Assembly: GCF_001881495.1 (NCBI RefSeq)
Contig: NZ_LUKY01000032.1
Location: forward strand, 1-64,000
Origin: Candidatus Rickettsiella isopodorum
GTDB taxonomy: Bacteria; Pseudomonadota; Gammaproteobacteria; Diplorickettsiales; Diplorickettsiaceae
Length of the DNA stretch: 64,000 bases
Reading direction: 5' to 3'
Shown: piece by piece, positions 20,837-31,566 of the stretch
Layout of the letters: every line of letters begins with the position of its first letter
Position numbering within the stretch: position 1 is the first letter of the stretch
Made by a program: the position numbers and the translations under genes
The notes under the pieces: model-generated
What the model saw: the letters and a program-made list of their open reading frames with translations, nothing else
What the model was told of the DNA's origin: nothing
The model's database searches: none

Positions 20837-22351
20837 ATGAGCCATGAAAAAATAACGATCTCCCATAATACTGAAGATTTATTTTCGCAACGTCTGGCGA
20901 AATTAAACGATTTACGACAAATTTCTGATGCTTATCCGAATACTTTTCGTCGCGATAGCTTGGCAGCTGATTTATATATCCAATTTGAACAAGCGAATGC
21001 TGAACTATTACATCAAAAGAATTTTTCTGTCCGACTTGCGGGTCGAGTTATGTTAAAACGTGATATGGGTAAAAGTTTATTTCTCGATATTCAAGATATG
21101 TCAGGGAAAATGCAAGTCTATGTTAAACAAGACAATATCGGACTAGAAGATTTTGAAGTGATTAAACGTTTAGATTTGGGTGATATTGTTGGCATTGTTG
21201 GTGTCCTATTTCGTACTAAAACCAATCAACTTTCTATAAAGGCAGAAAAGGTTTATTTATTAAGTAAATCCTTACGTCCATTACCAGATAAATTTCATGG
21301 TCTTTCTGAGTCGGATAAAGAACAACGTTATCGACAACGTTATTTAGATTTGATTAGCAACGAAAAAACTCGAAAAACATTTCAAATTCGTTCCCAACTG
21401 ATCAATGGAATTCGTCAGTTTTTAAATCAGCGTGGTTTTGTTGAAGTTGAAACACCGATGATGCATGTTTTGCCTGGCGGTGCTTTAGCACGACCTTTTA
21501 TCACCCATCATAATGCCTTAGATATGGAATTGTTTTTACGTGTGGCGCCAGAGTTACATTTAAAACGTTTAGTCGTGGGTGGTATGGAAAAAGTTTTTGA
21601 AATTAATCGTAATTTTCGTAACGAGGGACTTTCGACTCGACATAATCCCGAGTTCACGATGTTGGAATTTTATCAAGCTTATACCGATTATCATGATTTA
21701 ATGGATTTAACTGAACAATTGATTCGTGAATTAGCGCAAACTATTTTGGACACTGAACAGTTGACTTATCAAGGAGAAACCTATGATTTGTCCAAGCCAT
21801 TTAAACGTTTAAGTGTGATTAATGCCATACTTGAATATAATCCGCAGTGGCAGTTGAAAGATGTGACTGAATTGAGAACATTACAAAAAATTGCCGCTGA
21901 TTTAAAGATTCCAGCGAGTGAGTCTGTCGGGCAATTACAGTTTGCCGTATTTGAAGAAACCGTTGAGCAAAAATTAAAACAACCCACGTTTATTACTGAA
22001 TATCCGATTGATGTATCACCTTTAGCTAGACGTAATAATGACGACCCACAATTAGCGGATCGTTTTGAGCTTTACATCGGAGGACGAGAATTAGCAAATG
22101 GGTTTTCTGAGTTAAATGATCCAGAAGATCAAGCAGCACGCTTTAAACTACAAAGTCGATCGAAATTGGCGGGTGATTTAGAAGCAATGCCCTATGATGA
22201 AGATTATATTTTAGCACTGGAATATGGTTTGCCACCCACTGCTGGTGAGGGTATTGGTATTGATCGATTAGCGATGTTATTTACTGATTCAGCGTCGATT
22301 CGAGACGTTATTTTGTTTCCGTTAATGCGTCCAGAAACTAAAAGTGAATAG
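20837..22351 (+). CDS. lysS: Lysyl-tRNA synthetase, class II
   Basis: Charges tRNA-Lys. 504 residues. An N-terminal OB-fold anticodon-binding domain (about 55-155, with '[20 protein letters not shown]') is followed by the class II core. Motif 2 is near '[20 protein letters not shown]' and motif 3 is '[11 protein letters not shown]'. The ATG giving MSHEKI was preferred to a TTG five codons earlier, matching other bacterial LysRS. It follows prfB by 108 bases, and prfB-lysS adjacency is common in gammaproteobacteria. Confidence 0.96.
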   Translation: MSHEKITISHNTEDLFSQRLAKLNDLRQISDAYPNTFRRDSLAADLYIQFEQANAELLHQKNFSVRLAGRVMLKRDMGKSLFLDIQDMSGKMQVYVKQDNIGLEDFEVIKRLDLGDIVGIVGVLFRTKTNQLSIKAEKVYLLSKSLRPLPDKFHGLSESDKEQRYRQRYLDLISNEKTRKTFQIRSQLINGIRQFLNQRGFVEVETPMMHVLPGGALARPFITHHNALDMELFLRVAPELHLKRLVVGGMEKVFEINRNFRNEGLSTRHNPEFTMLEFYQAYTDYHDLMDLTEQLIRELAQTILDTEQLTYQGETYDLSKPFKRLSVINAILEYNPQWQLKDVTELRTLQKIAADLKIPASESVGQLQFAVFEETVEQKLKQPTFITEYPIDVSPLARRNNDDPQLADRFELYIGGRELANGFSELNDPEDQAARFKLQSRSKLAGDLEAMPYDEDYILALEYGLPPTAGEGIGIDRLAMLFTDSASIRDVILFPLMRPETKSE

Positions 22352-22365
22352 CGTCTAGCAAGAAC

Positions 22366-22410
22366 ACAAAAAAGCCTGCTCGCAAATGGAATCATTTGGG
22401 CAGGCTATTA
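22366..22410 (-). terminator. Terminator for the rpmB-rpmG transcript
   Basis: 'agcctgc' pairs with 'gcaggct', with an inner 'caaatg' / 'catttg' stem. On the minus strand the hairpin is followed by a run of T (seen as aaaaaa on the plus strand). It sits between the convergent lysS and rpmG genes and may also stop lysS transcripts. Confidence 0.8.
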
Positions 22411-22420
22411 ATAGTTTTAA

Positions 22421-22573
22421 CTATTTAATTTTATCTTCTTCAAACACTTCATGTTTGCGAGTGATAGGATCATATTTTTTAAATTTTAATTTATTCGGTG
22501 TAGCTTTCTTATTTTTACTAGTCGTGTAGTAGTAGGCACTCGCTGTAGATTTTAATTTAATTTTATCACGCAT
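22421..22573 (-). CDS. rpmG: 50S ribosomal protein L33
   Basis: A 50-residue protein read on the minus strand: it begins [20 protein letters not shown] and ends [10 protein letters not shown]. The '[10 protein letters not shown]' and '[13 protein letters not shown]' segments are diagnostic of L33. The zinc cysteines are absent, so this is the C-minus form, which suits low-zinc conditions. It begins 18 bases after the rpmB stop, the usual rpmB-rpmG pair. Confidence 0.95.
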   Translation of the reverse strand: MRDKIKLKSTASAYYYTTSKNKKATPNKLKFKKYDPITRKHEVFEEDKIK

Positions 22574-22591
22574 GATATAATGCTTCCCGGT

Positions 22592-22828
22592 TTAGACTTT
22601 TTCGCCACGCTGACGTAGCGTAGCGAGTACTTTATCAATGCCTTGCTTTTCAATAACCCGTAAACCATCAGCAGTTATTCTTAATTTAACAAAGCGTTTT
22701 TCGGCAGCTACCCAAAGGCGCCGAACGTGGAGATTAATCTGAAAACGACGTTTAGTTTTTCGGTTTGAGTGAGATACATTGTGCCCCACCATGGGCTTTT
22801 TACCCGTTACCTGACAGACCCTAGCCAT
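22592..22828 (-). CDS. rpmB: 50S ribosomal protein L28
   Basis: 78 residues, the same as E. coli L28. The start [20 protein letters not shown] was chosen over an upstream in-frame ATG that adds 24 unrelated residues. '[14 protein letters not shown]' is characteristic. Forms an operon with rpmG. Confidence 0.96.
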   Translation of the reverse strand: MARVCQVTGKKPMVGHNVSHSNRKTKRRFQINLHVRRLWVAAEKRFVKLRITADGLRVIEKQGIDKVLATLRQRGEKV

Positions 22829-22905
22829 AATAGTCCCCAATGCAGATTGATTATATAGAATAATGTCCGCTTTTATACCAAAAATGCAGCAGATTGTCAA
22901 AAAAT

Positions 22906-23580
22906 TTACAATAAACCTTGACTAGCAAAAGAGGTCATACGGCCTTCTCCGATAATGATATGGTCTAATAGGCGCACATCAATGGCCGTTAAAATGGTTT
23001 TAATTTCTTGTGTAATCCTTTTATCTGCTTCACTGGGTTTAGCAATACCAGAAGGGTGATTGTGTGCCAAAATGACCGCTGCGGCATTATGTTGGTATAC
23101 TTGCCGGATGAGCTCACGAGGGTAGACAGCTGCTTCGTTAATGCTTCCATGAAAGAGCTCTTTAAAATGAATAAAGCGATGGGCATTATCTAAAAATAAA
23201 CAGCTAAAGACTTCATAAGGATAGGATTGCAACTTGTGCGTTAAATACTCATAAACATCCTGTGGGTTTTCGAAGGTGTTACGTTGTTCGAGATTTTCTT
23301 GTAAACAGCGTGTTGCTAGCTCTTTTGCGGCTTGGATCTGGACATATTTAGCGAGACCTAATCCCAGCGATTTTGTGAACTGTTCCAAACTGGCTGCAAC
23401 GATGTAACGTAAGTCACCAAATTGCAAGAGAAGTTCACGACTAATATCCAGGGCAGTTTTTCCACGGACACCGGTACGAACGAATAGTGCTAACAATTCT
23501 GCATCAGATAAGACGGAGGCGCCATGAGAGAGTAATTTTTCACGGGGACGTTCTTTTGCAGGCCAATCAGTAATAGACAT
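22906..23580 (-). CDS. radC: RadC-family JAB1/MPN metallo-domain protein
   Basis: 224 residues. An N-terminal helix-hairpin-helix-like part ('[21 protein letters not shown]' region) leads into the JAMM domain. The metal motif is complete: '[15 protein letters not shown]' supplies the HxH, Ser and Asp. RadC was once linked to DNA repair, but its real role is unsettled. It lies just upstream of rpmB-rpmG on the same strand, the conserved radC-rpmB-rpmG order. Confidence 0.93.
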   Translation of the reverse strand: MSITDWPAKERPREKLLSHGASVLSDAELLALFVRTGVRGKTALDISRELLLQFGDLRYIVAASLEQFTKSLGLGLAKYVQIQAAKELATRCLQENLEQRNTFENPQDVYEYLTHKLQSYPYEVFSCLFLDNAHRFIHFKELFHGSINEAAVYPRELIRQVYQHNAAAVILAHNHPSGIAKPSEADKRITQEIKTILTAIDVRLLDHIIIGEGRMTSFASQGLL

Positions 23581-23804
23581 ATTTACTTTTCCTTAAGTAG
23601 ATTATTATTTTTTTATATATATTCTGCGCACTGGAATTTAAGCATTCCTTCCTTCACTATAGTATGTTGTTAAAATCCAATATTTGTGAGGTAGTTATAG
23701 ACTCTTCAAGTAAGGATGCTAATCATATCTTATGCTTGATATGAGTAGAGATTATTATAGTAAATACCTATAATTTTAAATAGAGGTAGAATGCTTAAAT
23801 GATG

Positions 23805-24269
23805 TTATTGACGGCATTCTTTTGCCATAATATGTTGCCACTCAAGTGTTGTGATCGGCATAACGGATAAGCGGTTACCTTTTTGTAATAAACGCATTTC
23901 TTTTAATTCAGGTTGAATTTTTAAATCTTCTAAAGAAAGGATCGATTTGAAAATTCTTATTAATTGTACATCAACACTATACCATCGCGGCTTACTGAGT
24001 GTGCTTTTAGGATCATAATGATGATCACTTACCTGCAAGGCTGTTTTATCTGGATAAGCAGTGTTAACTATTTTGATCATCCCAACGATTCCAGGCTTAG
24101 GACAGCTCGAATGATAAAAAAAAGCCAGATCACCTTTTTTCATTGCTTGTAGAAAATTTCGTGCTTGATAATTTCGTACACCATCCCAAGGTTCAGTTTG
24201 ATGAGGTCGTTTGTCTAGATCTTGAATGCTAAAACAAGTGGGTTCAGATTTCATTAGCCAATAATTCAC
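23805..24269 (-). CDS. EVE-domain protein (THYN1-like)
   Basis: 154 residues spanning one EVE domain, a PUA-related fold. It begins 'YWLMKSEPTCFSIQDL' and has 'WDGVRNYQARNFL' and 'GDLAFFYHSS', all hallmarks of the family. EVE domains are thought to bind modified bases in DNA or RNA; the target here is unknown. It lies 38 bases upstream of the proS stop on the same strand, so it would be downstream of proS in a transcript. Confidence 0.88.
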   Translation of the reverse strand: MNYWLMKSEPTCFSIQDLDKRPHQTEPWDGVRNYQARNFLQAMKKGDLAFFYHSSCPKPGIVGMIKIVNTAYPDKTALQVSDHHYDPKSTLSKPRWYSVDVQLIRIFKSILSLEDLKIQPELKEMRLLQKGNRLSVMPITTLEWQHIMAKECRQ

Positions 24270-24307
24270 TTATTTTCCTCTTGTTTTGGATAACTATTAA
24301 ATAATTT

Positions 24308-26014
24308 TTATGGAATTAATTTTTTTTGTAAAAAATTAATGATGTCATGATCGGGTAACAAATGCTCATTTTTTTCGGTTCGCGCTTTGTAGGCGATGAC
24401 TTTCTCTTGTAAGGTTTTTTCACTAATGACTAAACGATGGGGAATACCAATGAGATCACTATCCGCAAACAGTAAACCGGGACGCTCTGCTCGATCATCG
24501 AGTAAGACGTCTATGCCTGCATCGCTCAATTGCTGATAGAGTGTATCGGCCGCATGGTTAACTTGTTTCGATCGATGATAGGCAATGGGCACTATCACCA
24601 CTTGAAACGGGGCCATCGCTTGTGGCCAAATAATACCTTGTTCATCATGATTTTGTTCGATGGCTGCGCCAACAATACGGGATACACCAATTCCATAACA
24701 CCCCATTTCCATGGGCAATAAACTTCCATCTTCGGTCGTGATGCTGGCATCCATAGCGAGAGAATATTTATTACCTAATTGGAAAATATGACCCACTTCG
24801 ATACCACGTTCCATTTTTAAATGTCCTTTCCCATCCGGACTGGGATCACCGATTTGCACTTGGCGTAAATCGGCGACCTGCGGAAGTGGGCAATCGCGCT
24901 TCCAATTAACATGTGTATAGTGAAAACTTTCTTCATTAGCGCCACAGACAAAGTCTGCAAGCACGGCAGCAGAACGATCAACAATTAAAGGGATAGATAA
25001 ACCAATGGGACCTAAATAACCGATACCAACGCCGGTTATGGCTAAGATATCGGTTTCCTCAGCAAATGTTAAAGGATGAGCGATTTCGTCTAATTTTTTA
25101 ACCTTAGTAGGATTTAATTCATGATCACCACGTAATATAAGACCCACTAAAGGTTGTTGTCTTCCTTTAACGACTAATAATTTTATACATTGTTGTGGCG
25201 ATATTTTTAAATAGTTACTCACCGCTGTAATAGTTTTTGTACCGGGTGTTTTTTCTTTTTTGAGTGGTGCCATGGGAGCAGGGCGTTGATTAATGACTAG
25301 GCTTTCTGCCAGCTCAGCATTTGCGGCATAATCACTGCTATCACTATAAAAAATTTGATCTTCGCCGGTTTGTGCTAATACTTGAAATTCTTGGGATTGA
25401 CTCCCACCGATATTTCCTGTATCAGCTAAGACTGCACGAAATTTTAATCCTAAGCGCGTGAAAATTCGGCAATAGCTTTCATACATGTTCTGATAGGTGG
25501 CTGCCAACGATGCTTTATCTCGATGAAAAGAATAAGCATCTTTCATTATAAATTCGCGTGCGCGCATCACACCAAAACGTGGACGAATTTCATCACGAAA
25601 TTTAGTTTGTATTTGGTAAAAAATAAGGGGTAATTGTTTGTAACTACGTACTTCGTTACGCACTAAAGAGGTAATGACTTCTTCATGTGTCGGACCAAGG
25701 CAAAACCAACGTTGATGTCTATCAGTAATACGGAGTAATTCGGGTCCATAGGCATTCCAGCGTTCGGATTCTTGCCAAAGCTCGGCCGGTTGTAGATTGG
25801 GCATCAGTACCTCTTGGCCGTGGATGCGATTCATCTCTTCGCGCACGATAGCTTCGACTTTGCGTAATACGCGCAAACCTAATGGCAGCCACGTGTAAAC
25901 TCCAGAAGCAAGTTTACGAATCATGCCAGCCCGCAACATCAGTTGATGGCTTTTTATCTCGGCATCGGTGGGTGCTTCTTTGAGTGTGGGTAAATAGAGA
26001 TGGCTGCTACGCAT
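24308..26014 (-). CDS. proS: Prolyl-tRNA synthetase (bacterial type, with editing domain)
   Basis: Charges tRNA-Pro and hydrolyses mischarged Ala-tRNA-Pro. 568 residues (E. coli 572). Class II motifs are seen at '[15 protein letters not shown]' and '[19 protein letters not shown]', with motif 3 near '[15 protein letters not shown]'. The insertion between motifs 2 and 3 (about 220-400) is the editing (INS) domain, followed by the anticodon-binding domain. The N terminus [15 protein letters not shown] is standard. Confidence 0.96.
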   Translation of the reverse strand: MRSSHLYLPTLKEAPTDAEIKSHQLMLRAGMIRKLASGVYTWLPLGLRVLRKVEAIVREEMNRIHGQEVLMPNLQPAELWQESERWNAYGPELLRITDRHQRWFCLGPTHEEVITSLVRNEVRSYKQLPLIFYQIQTKFRDEIRPRFGVMRAREFIMKDAYSFHRDKASLAATYQNMYESYCRIFTRLGLKFRAVLADTGNIGGSQSQEFQVLAQTGEDQIFYSDSSDYAANAELAESLVINQRPAPMAPLKKEKTPGTKTITAVSNYLKISPQQCIKLLVVKGRQQPLVGLILRGDHELNPTKVKKLDEIAHPLTFAEETDILAITGVGIGYLGPIGLSIPLIVDRSAAVLADFVCGANEESFHYTHVNWKRDCPLPQVADLRQVQIGDPSPDGKGHLKMERGIEVGHIFQLGNKYSLAMDASITTEDGSLLPMEMGCYGIGVSRIVGAAIEQNHDEQGIIWPQAMAPFQVVIVPIAYHRSKQVNHAADTLYQQLSDAGIDVLLDDRAERPGLLFADSDLIGIPHRLVISEKTLQEKVIAYKARTEKNEHLLPDHDIINFLQKKLIP

Positions 26015-26371
26015 AATGGATCATGTCAATTGGTTATTTAATAGCTAGAGCTTACTATAGAATAGACCTTATGCAAAACCAGCGGGATAATTTCTTTTAA
26101 ATTTTTATCGGCTGTTTTTTTATGAAGGCTAAACCTATTATTTTAGTGAGAACATAACTAATTAAGGATATTTCCCTTTTATTTTTTACTTAAACCTCGC
26201 TTTGCTGAGACCACTCACGAAAAAGATAGTAAGCGCACGCTGGCCAAAGTGTAAACACTGGATTAAAATGCCGGTTAATATTGTGAGTCGCGCAGGCTAC
26301 CTTTAGCCCATCCGTCGGCGCACAATTTAAACGCCAATATCTGAATGAATGCAAAAAAACTGAGGAGTACT
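26015..26371. other. Divergent intergenic region, proS / fmdB-type gene
   Basis: 357 bases between the start codons of proS (minus) and the zinc-ribbon gene (plus), so it should hold promoters for both. The first 180 bases are AT-rich. The stretch at about 26217-26340 is clearly more GC-rich and contains a short 'ggct...agcc' stem near 26299. No tRNA, T-box or coding frame was recognised. A 'tatagaat' at about 26055 could be a -10 element. Confidence 0.5.
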
Positions 26372-26725
26372 ATGCCTATCTATGAATATGCATGTAAGGT
26401 CTGTGGCCATAAGTTTGATACTATACAAAGCTTTAGTGAAGAGCCTTTGATCGATTGTCCAGTATGTAAAGAACCGGCCTTGAAGAAACTTGTTTCGGCT
26501 TCGGCTTTTCATTTAAAGGGCAGTGGTTGGTATGTGACCGATTTTAAAAATCCACCAGTTAAAGCGAATAGTACAGAAAAAAATAAAGCTGAAAACGCAA
26601 GCAAGCCGGTAGAACCGAATAAAGAAGTCAATAAAGCTACAGAAGCAAATGCCAAAGACACCGTCGCCGCAAAACCCGTGGATAAAGCCAGTAAAACCGA
26701 TAAATCGGGCGAAAAGTCCTCTTAA
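26372..26725 (+). CDS. FmdB/FmdE-type zinc-ribbon regulatory protein
   Basis: 117 residues. It begins MPIYEYACKVCGHKFD and has a second CxxC in 'DCPVCKEPALKKLVSA': a small zinc ribbon. 'SAFHLKGSGWYVTDFK' is the standard end of the domain. The remaining ~65 residues are a low-complexity Lys/Ala/Glu/Asn tail. The start was set by 'gagg' eight bases upstream; an earlier ATG adds nine residues and was rejected. This small protein commonly lies directly before aspS, as here (15-base gap). Its function is not known. Confidence 0.85.
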   Translation: MPIYEYACKVCGHKFDTIQSFSEEPLIDCPVCKEPALKKLVSASAFHLKGSGWYVTDFKNPPVKANSTEKNKAENASKPVEPNKEVNKATEANAKDTVAAKPVDKASKTDKSGEKSS

Positions 26726-26740
26726 ATTCAAACTATTATT

Positions 26741-28513
26741 ATGCAAAGAACACATTATTGTCATCAATTAAATCAAAACTTAGTTAATGAAACTGTACAA
26801 GTTTGTGGTTGGATTCATCATCGCCGTGATCATGGCGGCATAATTTTTATCGATTTACGTGACCGCAGCGGTCTTTTGCAAGTGGTATTTAATCCAGAAC
26901 AGGCTGATCTGTTTAAGCAAGCGGAAACATTACGTAATGAATATGTAGTGCAAATTAGCGGAAAAATACGTTTACGTCCTAAAGGGACTGAAAATGCACA
27001 TTTAAAATCTGGAACGATAGAATTACAGGCTACGCAATTAAATATTTTAAATACTTCAGCACCGTTACCGATTTCTATCGATGCCTATACCCCGGTAAGT
27101 GAAGAGGTCGCATTGCGTTATCGTTATTTGGATTTGCGGCGGCCTGAAGTTCAGGAGCGTTTTCGCTTACGCACAGAAGTAGTGAAATTGATTCGACGTT
27201 TTTATGAAGAAAAAGGATTTTTAGATATCGAAACACCGGTGCTGACGAAAGCGACGCCAGAAGGTGCTCGTGATTATTTAGTACCGAGTCGTGTCCATCC
27301 TGGTGAATTTTATGCCTTACCGCAATCACCTCAATTATTTAAGCAATTATTAATGATGTCAGGATTTGATCGTTATTATCAAATCGTGCGTTGCTTTCGT
27401 GATGAAGATTTACGTGCTGATCGTCAACCTGAATTTACGCAGCTGGATATGGAGATGTCTTTTTGTAATGAAGAAGAGATACAAACACTCAATGAATCCT
27501 TGATTCGTTATTTATTTAAAGAATTATTAGAGGTTAGTTTACCTGATCCTTTTCCGCGCATGACTTATGCAACAGCCATGCAACGTTACGGTAGTGATAA
27601 ACCGGATTTGCGTATTCCACTTGAATTAGTTGACATTGCGGATTTGGTTAAGGACATTGAATTTAAAGTTTTTTCTGGACCGGCGAATGATACACAGGGA
27701 CGGGTGACTGCCTTACGCGTTCCTAAAGGCGCTGATTTGAGTCGTAAAGCAATTGAAGATTACACGCAATATGTGACTATCTTTGGTGCTAAAGGCTTGG
27801 CTTATATTAAAGTCTCGGATTCTGCATTGGGACTGGAAGGTTTACAGTCGCCAATCTTAAAATTTATTCCGGAAGCAACGGTTCATGCAATATTACAACG
27901 CGTGGAGGCAAAAAAGGGCGATATTATTTTTTTTGGTGCCGGTACAGCAAAAATGGTCAGTGAATCCTTGGGTGCTTTACGTGTCAAATTGGGTCATGAT
28001 TTTAACTGTGTTAAGAATGAATGGTCACCTTTGTGGGTAGTGGACTTTCCGTTATTTGAATTCGACGCACAAGAAAAACGTTGGCAAGCCTTACATCACC
28101 CTTTTACTGCACCTAAAGTTAATGATATTTCTGAGTTACAGGCTAATCCAGAATCGTGTCTATCCAGAGCTTTTGATATGGTATTAAACGGTTGTGAAGT
28201 TGGTGGCGGATCAATCCGTATTCATGATACGACGATGCAATCGGTGGTGTTTGATTTATTAAATATTAACGAAGCAGAACAGAAAGAAAAATTTGGTTTT
28301 TTACTCGAAGCACTTAAATTTGGTTGCCCACCACATGGTGGGTTGGCCTTTGGATTGGATCGTTTGGTGATGTTGATGACGGGAGCAAAATCGATACGTG
28401 ATGTCATTGCTTTTCCAAAAACACAGACTGCTCGCTGTCCGTTGACGAGTGCTCCGAGCCCCGTTTCCGAGCAACAATTAAAAGAGTTATCATTAGCGAT
28501 TCGTAAAAAATAA
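26741..28513 (+). CDS. aspS: Aspartyl-tRNA synthetase (bacterial type)
   Basis: Charges tRNA-Asp. 590 residues, the full bacterial length: N-terminal OB fold ('[21 protein letters not shown]' region), class II core with motif 2 at '[20 protein letters not shown]', a GAD insertion (about 290-420), and motif 3 '[16 protein letters not shown]'. The C-terminal '[17 protein letters not shown]' is typical. Whether it also charges tRNA-Asn cannot be told from this window. Confidence 0.96.
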   Translation: MQRTHYCHQLNQNLVNETVQVCGWIHHRRDHGGIIFIDLRDRSGLLQVVFNPEQADLFKQAETLRNEYVVQISGKIRLRPKGTENAHLKSGTIELQATQLNILNTSAPLPISIDAYTPVSEEVALRYRYLDLRRPEVQERFRLRTEVVKLIRRFYEEKGFLDIETPVLTKATPEGARDYLVPSRVHPGEFYALPQSPQLFKQLLMMSGFDRYYQIVRCFRDEDLRADRQPEFTQLDMEMSFCNEEEIQTLNESLIRYLFKELLEVSLPDPFPRMTYATAMQRYGSDKPDLRIPLELVDIADLVKDIEFKVFSGPANDTQGRVTALRVPKGADLSRKAIEDYTQYVTIFGAKGLAYIKVSDSALGLEGLQSPILKFIPEATVHAILQRVEAKKGDIIFFGAGTAKMVSESLGALRVKLGHDFNCVKNEWSPLWVVDFPLFEFDAQEKRWQALHHPFTAPKVNDISELQANPESCLSRAFDMVLNGCEVGGGSIRIHDTTMQSVVFDLLNINEAEQKEKFGFLLEALKFGCPPHGGLAFGLDRLVMLMTGAKSIRDVIAFPKTQTARCPLTSAPSPVSEQQLKELSLAIRKK

Positions 28514-28653
28514 CCGATATTTGCTCTATTTAAGGTGAATGACTATCAAATTACTTTTGTAAGGAGTAGGTTTAATTTGCTTGTTGTCAGAGATAGCGTT
28601 ATTGATAGCCATTCATCAGTATCAGCATATTTTTTTGGATAATTATTTAGCTT

Positions 28654-29478
28654 ATGTCTAACTCTATACCACCGAATTTTTTCAAAGCTGCCAGTGGTGA
28701 CTATCGTATTCCGATTAAAGCGATCTTTTTGGAGGCTTGGTATCGAGTAAAAGGTATGAAAGTCTCTTATTGGGGGGGCTTTCTTTACTTTATATTGGTG
28801 ATGGCGTTGGCCTGCCTGGTATTAGGATTAGTATTGGCGTTATATGATGTGTTTGTATTGCCATTGGCTACCGCCCATAACGCCATCGCTTTATATGACT
28901 TAAAACTAGGTCTTAAATTTATTGTCGTTGGGATCGTCGAAATTTTACGTTTTTTATTAACTGCCTCGTTAGCGTTTATGGCCTTACAGCATCTACGCAA
29001 TGAACCTATCCATGCGAGTATGGTTTTTTCTTTTCGTCATGCTTGGCGTCCTTTATTGATTATTGCATTGTTACTCTATCTATTTAATAGCTTTATTATC
29101 TCTAGCACCAATATACTATTGCATAGCGTATTATTTAAACAACAAATGGTTTATTTAGGATCGATTGTTGGTAGTATTTTTTTATTTGTTGTTTTTATAA
29201 TTGGTTTCTTTTTATATTTCTATTTTTCAATCTTAGTGTTTATGACCGTGCTGCTTATTTTAGATCAAAAAATGACCGGTAAACAAAGTTTACGTTTGGC
29301 GTTTCAATCAATAAACCAACATTTTTTTAAAAATATCACTTTGATTATCGTCACTAGTATCGTATTTGGTCTTTTAGCCTTGATGAGTTTAGGTATAGGT
29401 TTAATTTGGTTATTACCAATGACATCATTAGTCACGGCTATCCAATATAATCAAATTTTTTGTGAAGGTAGTTTATAG
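28654..29478 (+). CDS. Hypothetical integral membrane protein
   Basis: 274 residues with about six predicted membrane helices (near 38-66, 86-112, 131-150, 160-188, 192-205 and 232-258). Its cytosolic N terminus contains 'PIKAIFLEAWYRVKGMKVSYW'. The C-terminal 'GLIWLLPMTSLVTAIQYNQIF' resembles DUF975-like or glycerophosphodiesterase-associated membrane domains in bacteria. No catalytic motif is visible. It lies between aspS and yebC; a dispersed repeat begins about 15 bases after its stop. Confidence 0.65.
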   Translation: MSNSIPPNFFKAASGDYRIPIKAIFLEAWYRVKGMKVSYWGGFLYFILVMALACLVLGLVLALYDVFVLPLATAHNAIALYDLKLGLKFIVVGIVEILRFLLTASLAFMALQHLRNEPIHASMVFSFRHAWRPLLIIALLLYLFNSFIISSTNILLHSVLFKQQMVYLGSIVGSIFLFVVFIIGFFLYFYFSILVFMTVLLILDQKMTGKQSLRLAFQSINQHFFKNITLIIVTSIVFGLLALMSLGIGLIWLLPMTSLVTAIQYNQIFCEGSL

Positions 29479-29492
29479 TTTAAGTAGTTTAG

Positions 29493-29584
29493 TATACTCA
29501 CAGCAACGGGATTTTTGGCAAGTGCCGTGAAGAAAGATTGCGCATTGAGCGACAACACAGGCAAAAATTCAAGTGCGAAGCGCA
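29493..29584 (+). repeat. Dispersed intergenic repeat, copy A (before yebC)
   Basis: Member of a repeat family seen before yebC, tolQ, tolA and truA. Shared blocks in order: 'cacagcaacgggattttt', 'ttgagcgacaacacag', 'caaaaattcaagtgcgaagc'. The terminal 'gcgaagcg' ends 17 bases before the yebC start codon. Confidence 0.75.
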
Positions 29585-29599
29585 TAAAAAGAGAGTGTT

Positions 29600-30316
29600 A
29601 TGGCCGGACATAGTAAATGGGCAAATATACAGCATCGAAAAAATAAACAAGATGCGAAGCGGGGTAAATTATTTACTAAATTGATTCGTGAGATTACCGT
29701 GGCTGCTAGGATGGGTGGCGGTGATTTAAATAGTAATCCACGTTTGCGCTTGGCGCTTGATAAAGCATTATCTGCTAACATGACTCGAGATACTATCGAT
29801 CGTGCTACTAAGCGCGGTGCCGGTGGTTTAGATGGTGCACAAATGGAAGAAATCCGCTATGAAGGATATGGACCTAAAGGAGTCGCTGTTTTAGTGGATA
29901 CCTTAACTGATAATCGCAATCGTACCGTTGCTGAAATAAGGCATGCGTTTAGTAAATTCGGTGGAAATTTAGGCACGACGGGATCGGTCGGTTATTTATT
30001 TAGTAAAAAAGGAGTCATTACTTTTCCACCCGGATCTGAAGAAGAGCGTATTTTTGAGATTGCTTTAGAGGCAGGTGCGGAAGATGCTATTACTTATCCG
30101 GATAATAGTATTGATATCTGGATTGAAGAAAGCCAATTAGCGAGCTTAACTCAACGCTATCAAGAAAAAAATTTAAATCTGGCGAATAGTGAAGTGACTT
30201 GGTTGGCTAGTACTAAAGTTGAACTCAATGATGAGGATCAAGAAAAATTGGAGCATTTAATTGAACTGCTAGAAGATTTAGATGATGTGCAAAATGTCTA
30301 TACTAACCAAGCCTAA
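29600..30316 (+). CDS. yebC: YebC/PmpR-family protein (TACO1-like)
   Basis: 238 residues beginning [21 protein letters not shown], the invariant start of the family. Other typical segments are '[14 protein letters not shown]' and '[13 protein letters not shown]'. Long annotated as a DNA-binding regulator; newer work links the family to helping ribosomes over difficult sequences. It heads the conserved yebC-ruvC-ruvA block and overlaps ruvC by one base. Confidence 0.95.
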   Translation: MAGHSKWANIQHRKNKQDAKRGKLFTKLIREITVAARMGGGDLNSNPRLRLALDKALSANMTRDTIDRATKRGAGGLDGAQMEEIRYEGYGPKGVAVLVDTLTDNRNRTVAEIRHAFSKFGGNLGTTGSVGYLFSKKGVITFPPGSEEERIFEIALEAGAEDAITYPDNSIDIWIEESQLASLTQRYQEKNLNLANSEVTWLASTKVELNDEDQEKLEHLIELLEDLDDVQNVYTNQA

Positions 30317-30864
30317 TGCTGAATCAGGAAACCACTAACTTAAGTAAAAATGCAATTATTTTAGGTATTGATCCAGGTTCTTGCATCACGGGTTATGGCA
30401 TTATTCAAATTGAAGGTTCACAATTAAGCTATCTGGATAGTGGTTGTATTAAAGTCTCAAGTGCAGTTTTTTCTGAACGCTTAGAAAAAATATTTACTGG
30501 TTTACAAACGGTAGTGCAACAGTTTGCACCGAACGAAGCGGCAGTCGAACAAGTATTTATGCATATTAATCCGAATGCGGCGCTGAAATTAGGTCAAGCT
30601 CGGGGTGCTGCATTAGTGGCTGCCGCTTTAGCTAAATTAATTATTAGTGAATATTCCGCTAGGCAAGTTAAACAATCGGTAGTCGGTTATGGAGCCGCTA
30701 ATAAGCAACAAGTACAACATATGGTACGATTGTTGTTAAATTTAGATCGAACACCACAAGCCGATGCGGCCGATGCATTAGCCATTGCGATTTGCCATGC
30801 ACAAGCGCGACAATTGGAAGGACGAGGACTTAAACAAGGGTTTCGCCGAGGTAGAAGACGATGA
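30316..30864 (+). CDS. ruvC: Holliday junction resolvase RuvC
   Basis: Endonuclease that cuts Holliday junctions after RuvAB branch migration. 182 residues with an RNase H-like fold. Acidic catalytic residues appear in '[14 protein letters not shown]' (Asp19), '[10 protein letters not shown]', and '[15 protein letters not shown]'. The first ~10 residues before the core are an extra N-terminal extension. The start ATG shares a base with the yebC stop; the end overlaps ruvA by four bases. Confidence 0.95.
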   Translation: MLNQETTNLSKNAIILGIDPGSCITGYGIIQIEGSQLSYLDSGCIKVSSAVFSERLEKIFTGLQTVVQQFAPNEAAVEQVFMHINPNAALKLGQARGAALVAAALAKLIISEYSARQVKQSVVGYGAANKQQVQHMVRLLLNLDRTPQADAADALAIAICHAQARQLEGRGLKQGFRRGRRR

Positions 30865-31460
30865 TCAATCGACTGCGAGGCATATTAATTGAAAAACAGC
30901 CGCCCTATTTATTGGTGGAAGTGGCCGATGCATTTACTTACGAAGTACAAGCCTCTATGCATACTTTTTATCAATTGCCAGAGTGTGGAAAAAAGGTTTT
31001 TTTATACACACAGTTTATTGTACGAGAAGATGGACATTTTTTGTATGGTTTTAGCACGTCCGATGAGCGAGCATTATTTACGCAATTATTAAAAGTAAAT
31101 GGTGTGGGTCCTAAAGTGGCTTTAGGTATCTTATCAAAAATAGAAGTAGCCGAATTTATTGGCTGTGTTGAACAACAAAATGTCAGTGCATTACAAACGG
31201 TTCCAGGTATTGGTAAAAAAACCGCGGAACGTTTAATCATCGAAATGCGTGATCGTTTAAAAAGTTTATCCCATAACCAGTATAAGACATCTGATAAAAA
31301 TAACGTCCGATCTTTACCGCATTTCCAACAAGATGCTATTGCGGCATTAGTAGCCTTGGGTTATAAAAATCAAGAGGCGAGTCGCGCTGTTCTTCAGATT
31401 AAAGACAGTACACTGTCTTTAGAATCGTTAATCCGACAAGCCTTAAATAAAGTTAGCTAA
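30861..31460 (+). CDS. ruvA: Holliday junction DNA helicase subunit RuvA
   Basis: Binds the four-way junction and loads RuvB. 199 residues. Domain I (OB fold) starts [20 protein letters not shown]. Domain II has two helix-hairpin-helix motifs, '[14 protein letters not shown]' and '[16 protein letters not shown]'. The C-terminal domain III ('[20 protein letters not shown]') contacts RuvB. The partner ruvB lies about 1 kb away, separated by an unrelated minus-strand gene. Confidence 0.95.
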   Translation: MINRLRGILIEKQPPYLLVEVADAFTYEVQASMHTFYQLPECGKKVFLYTQFIVREDGHFLYGFSTSDERALFTQLLKVNGVGPKVALGILSKIEVAEFIGCVEQQNVSALQTVPGIGKKTAERLIIEMRDRLKSLSHNQYKTSDKNNVRSLPHFQQDAIAALVALGYKNQEASRAVLQIKDSTLSLESLIRQALNKVS

Positions 31461-31566
31461 TTTTATTAAAGATCTTATGATTATATTTAGGAAAATCCAA
31501 TGATACTTTTTGTTTTCTTAAACAAGAATTAACGTTATTATTTTAGTGCTATGCATAGCTAAAAAA

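Noticed and set aside
26015..26371. Possible T-box or riboswitch upstream of proS or the zinc-ribbon gene
   Set aside because: No specifier or antiterminator elements were recognised, and T-boxes are rare in gammaproteobacteria.
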